This document shows, in pieces, positions 3,757-5,555 of a DNA stretch of 5,555 nucleotides. The stretch lies in NCBI GenBank assembly GCA_934667465.1, contig CAKUMG010000460.1, positions 1 through 5,555 of the forward strand, in the 5' to 3' direction. Position numbers and translations under genes: made by a program. The DNA is from an uncultured Actinoplanes sp. Lineage in GTDB: Bacteria; Actinomycetota; Actinomycetes; Mycobacteriales; Micromonosporaceae. Each line of letters starts with the position of its first letter. Position 1 is the stretch's first letter. The notes under the pieces were generated by a model. It made no database searches and was not told the DNA's origin. It saw only the letters and a program-made list of their open reading frames with translations.

Positions 3757-5096
3757 GGCGCATCCTGGGCCTGGAGCTGCGGCGGTCCGCGGCGCCCGGC
3801 ATCCTGCTCGTGCTGCTCGCGACAGGCCTGATCATGGCGTACGTCGCCACGTCGCGGTGGGCCCCGAGCTGGATGTCGCTGGCCATGGTGCAGCGTGAAT
3901 ACCTGATCCTGCTGTGGCCGCTAGCGCTTGCGGCCGGTGCCTGGCAGGGGCGCCGGGAGGGTAAGTCCAAGGTCGGGGAGCTTTTCGCCGGCACGCCCCG
4001 CCCTGCGGCTCAGCGGATGCTGCCGACCGCCGGGGCGCTGGCGATCGCGGTGGTGGGCGCCTACGTGGCGATGGCGGCGGCCGGCGCGCCCATGCTGGTG
4101 ATCGGCAACGCCGAGTACCTGCCGGCCGAGGTGTTCGCCGTCGCGGCCGTCGGTGCGCTCGCGATGATCGCGGCGGTCTGGATCGGCCTGGCGGTCGGCC
4201 GGTCGGCGCCGAACCTGTGGACCGCACCCGCCCTCGGCGTCGCCGGGCTCGGCCTCATCCTGCTCGTGCCCGTGCTCGCCGGGGACCGCGTCTGGTACAG
4301 CCAGATCCTCGCCCCGTCGTACGGCATGGGCGTCTACACCGACTATCAGACGATCGACAACCGGGTCAGCGCCGCGCAGGCGATCTGGCTCGTGGCCCTC
4401 GCCGGGACCGGACTGGTGCTGCTGATGACCGGTTCCTGGCGGACCCGGCTCGCAGCGCTGCTGCCCGTGGCGCTGGGCCTCGCCGCCGCGGTCGCCGTCG
4501 TCCCGCGCAGCCCCGACGGTGTGCGCAACCCGATCGACCGGGTCGCCCAGGAACTGGTCTGCTCCGACGGCACCCCCGAGGTCTGCGTGAGCCGGGTCCA
4601 TTCCGGACTGCTGCCCGAGGCCACGACCCTGGGCCGGCGCGCCCTGGGCCTGCTGGCCAAGGTGCCCGGCACGCCGACCGTCGTGCACGAGGACACCACG
4701 ACGTACCTCCCGCTGACCCTGCCGCCACGCAACGACGACGTCGTGCTGATGGACGTGCGGACCACCGGGAACGGCAGGATCGCGGACGAGCGGCTCACGC
4801 TGATGAACATGCTCCAGGGCGCGGGCGCCCGCAACCCCGCCTGCGAGAGCGGTGGCGACTTCGAGGCCGAGCGCGCCGCCGCGTGGTGGCTGCTGGGCGC
4901 TGAGCCGATCCCGGAGATGAAGCTCGACACCAGCATCTTCGAGATGGACCCGGCGACCGACACCAGAATCCTCGAGCTCTGGCGGGGCCTCGAGAAGCTG
5001 CCGGAGCAGGAGGCTGCCGCCCGGCTCGCCGAGCTGCGCCGCGGGCTGCTGGCCTGCGAGGACGTCACCGGCGTGCTCACCCGGAGCGCCTCGTGA
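3753..5096 (+). CDS. ABC transporter membrane protein with large C-terminal Cys-containing domain
   Basis: A 447-residue membrane protein starting at GTG 3753, inside the preceding stop. Seven hydrophobic helices are visible, about residues 13-32, 50-66, 93-111, 125-149, 156-177, 207-227 and 233-251. Between helices 2 and 3, GRREGKSKVGELFAGTPRP (66-84) looks like the cytoplasmic coupling segment of ABC-2 permeases (charged, then ELL-like, then TP). An N-in topology with seven spans puts the last about 195 residues outside. That domain holds all four cysteines of the protein (Cys270, 278, 364, 435), consistent with two disulfides. The pattern VCSDG..EVCV near 269-279 recalls, from memory, actinobacterial ABC membrane proteins with a similar outer domain. 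No HExxH metalloprotease motif is present. Probably co-translated with the ATPase and the next membrane protein as one exporter; substrate not predictable. Confidence 0.85.
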   Translation: MRRILGLELRRSAAPGILLVLLATGLIMAYVATSRWAPSWMSLAMVQREYLILLWPLALAAGAWQGRREGKSKVGELFAGTPRPAAQRMLPTAGALAIAVVGAYVAMAAAGAPMLVIGNAEYLPAEVFAVAAVGALAMIAAVWIGLAVGRSAPNLWTAPALGVAGLGLILLVPVLAGDRVWYSQILAPSYGMGVYTDYQTIDNRVSAAQAIWLVALAGTGLVLLMTGSWRTRLAALLPVALGLAAAVAVVPRSPDGVRNPIDRVAQELVCSDGTPEVCVSRVHSGLLPEATTLGRRALGLLAKVPGTPTVVHEDTTTYLPLTLPPRNDDVVLMDVRTTGNGRIADERLTLMNMLQGAGARNPACESGGDFEAERAAAWWLLGAEPIPEMKLDTSIFEMDPATDTRILELWRGLEKLPEQEAAARLAELRRGLLACEDVTGVLTRSAS

Positions 5097-5555
5097 GGTG
5101 GCTGACGCTCTACCTGCGCTCGCGGCGGGTCCCGATGGCCGCGGCCCTGATCGCCGGCATCGCGGTGCTGATGTGGGCCGCGTGGGACCTGTCCTCCAAG
5201 ACCCGCGAGGTCGGGTTCCCGCTGCTGATCCTGACGGTCCTGCTGATGGTCGCGGCGGTGTCGGCCACCCTGGCCGGCCCGGACGACGCCCTGGAACGCA
5301 CCGCCGCCCTGCCGTGGGCCCGGCGCCGGGCGGTGCACGTCCTGGCCGCGCTGGCGCTCATCGCGGGCCTGCTGCTGCTCACGCTCGTCACCGGGGCGCG
5401 GTTCACCCCGTACGGTGTCGTCCTGCGCGACGCGGCCGGGCTGCTCGGCCTGACCGCCCTGGGCGCGGCCACGATCGGCGCCGCGAAGTCCTGGTTCCTG
5501 CCGCTGGGCTGGACGATGATCGCTGTCGTCTACCCCCTGCAGGGCCGCTGGGGCG
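5093..5555 (+). CDS. Second ABC-type membrane protein, partial at right edge
   Basis: Starts at GTG 5093 within the TGA of the previous gene (GTGA overlap), with GGAG (5083-5086) 6 nt upstream. The frame is open to the window edge, giving 154 visible residues. It reads MRWLTLYLRSRRVP, then hydrophobic helices at about 14-31, 42-61, 80-100, 109-130 and 134-149. The loop PDDALERTAALPWARRR (63-79) between helices 2 and 3 resembles the cytoplasmic coupling segment of ABC-2 permeases, with an acidic start and an arginine-rich end. No large outer domain is seen in the visible part. With the upstream protein it would form the transmembrane part of a three-gene exporter. The C-terminus is missing, so a terminal domain or family assignment cannot be made. 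Confidence 0.85.
   Translation, partial: MRWLTLYLRSRRVPMAAALIAGIAVLMWAAWDLSSKTREVGFPLLILTVLLMVAAVSATLAGPDDALERTAALPWARRRAVHVLAALALIAGLLLLTLVTGARFTPYGVVLRDAAGLLGLTALGAATIGAAKSWFLPLGWTMIAVVYPLQGRWG

Noticed and set aside
4346..5338. Minus-strand 330-codon frame opposite the permease genes
   Set aside because: Ser/Arg/Pro-rich shadow; the plus strand has membrane helices, coupled starts and consistent codon bias.

Overview
The window is GC-rich DNA with strong G/C bias at third codon positions, GTG starts, and 4-nt ATGA or GTGA overlaps between genes. This points to an actinomycete; the genus cannot be read from the sequence. No rRNA, tRNA, CRISPR array, insertion sequence or transposase was seen.

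Left part (1-1017). A probable gene start on the minus strand (about 244 to the left edge) encodes a basic N-terminus followed by a Pro/Ala-rich segment. A gene-poor stretch of about 270 nt (245-511) follows. Next is a minus-strand gene (512-907) for a small helix-turn-helix protein resembling those annotated in actinomycetes as HSP18-type regulators. The 110-nt divergent intergenic region (908-1017) is dense in palindromes: two tandem 13-bp palindromes near the helix-turn-helix gene, and a 10-bp-arm inverted repeat abutting the Shine-Dalgarno of the rightward operon.

Middle part (1018-2373). A rightward operon encodes an SRPBCC/AHSA1-type lipid- or ligand-binding-fold protein and an overlapping ArsR-type winged-helix regulator without cysteines. 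After these come three tandem copies of a 41-bp unit that carries a Shine-Dalgarno and the first codons of a DUF899-type (thioredoxin-like) gene. The first two copies are closed 14-codon mini-ORFs, each linked to the next by an ATGA overlap. The third opens the DUF899 gene itself, which is broken by an internal deletion plus frameshift. The likely logic is an autoregulated ArsR-SRPBCC-DUF899 unit whose last gene has decayed.

Right part (2374-5555). A STAS-domain (anti-sigma-factor-antagonist-like) gene has a possible sigma-B/F-type promoter. After it a perfect CRP-family half-site pair (TGTGA-N6-TCACA) overlaps the STAS stop codon. Then comes a tightly packed ABC-2-type exporter operon: an ATPase; a membrane protein with seven predicted helices and a roughly 200-residue C-terminal domain holding all four of its cysteines; and a second multi-spanning membrane protein cut off by the window edge. 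The two membrane genes start with GTG codons that overlap the preceding stop, so the three products are probably translationally coupled and form one transporter of unknown substrate.
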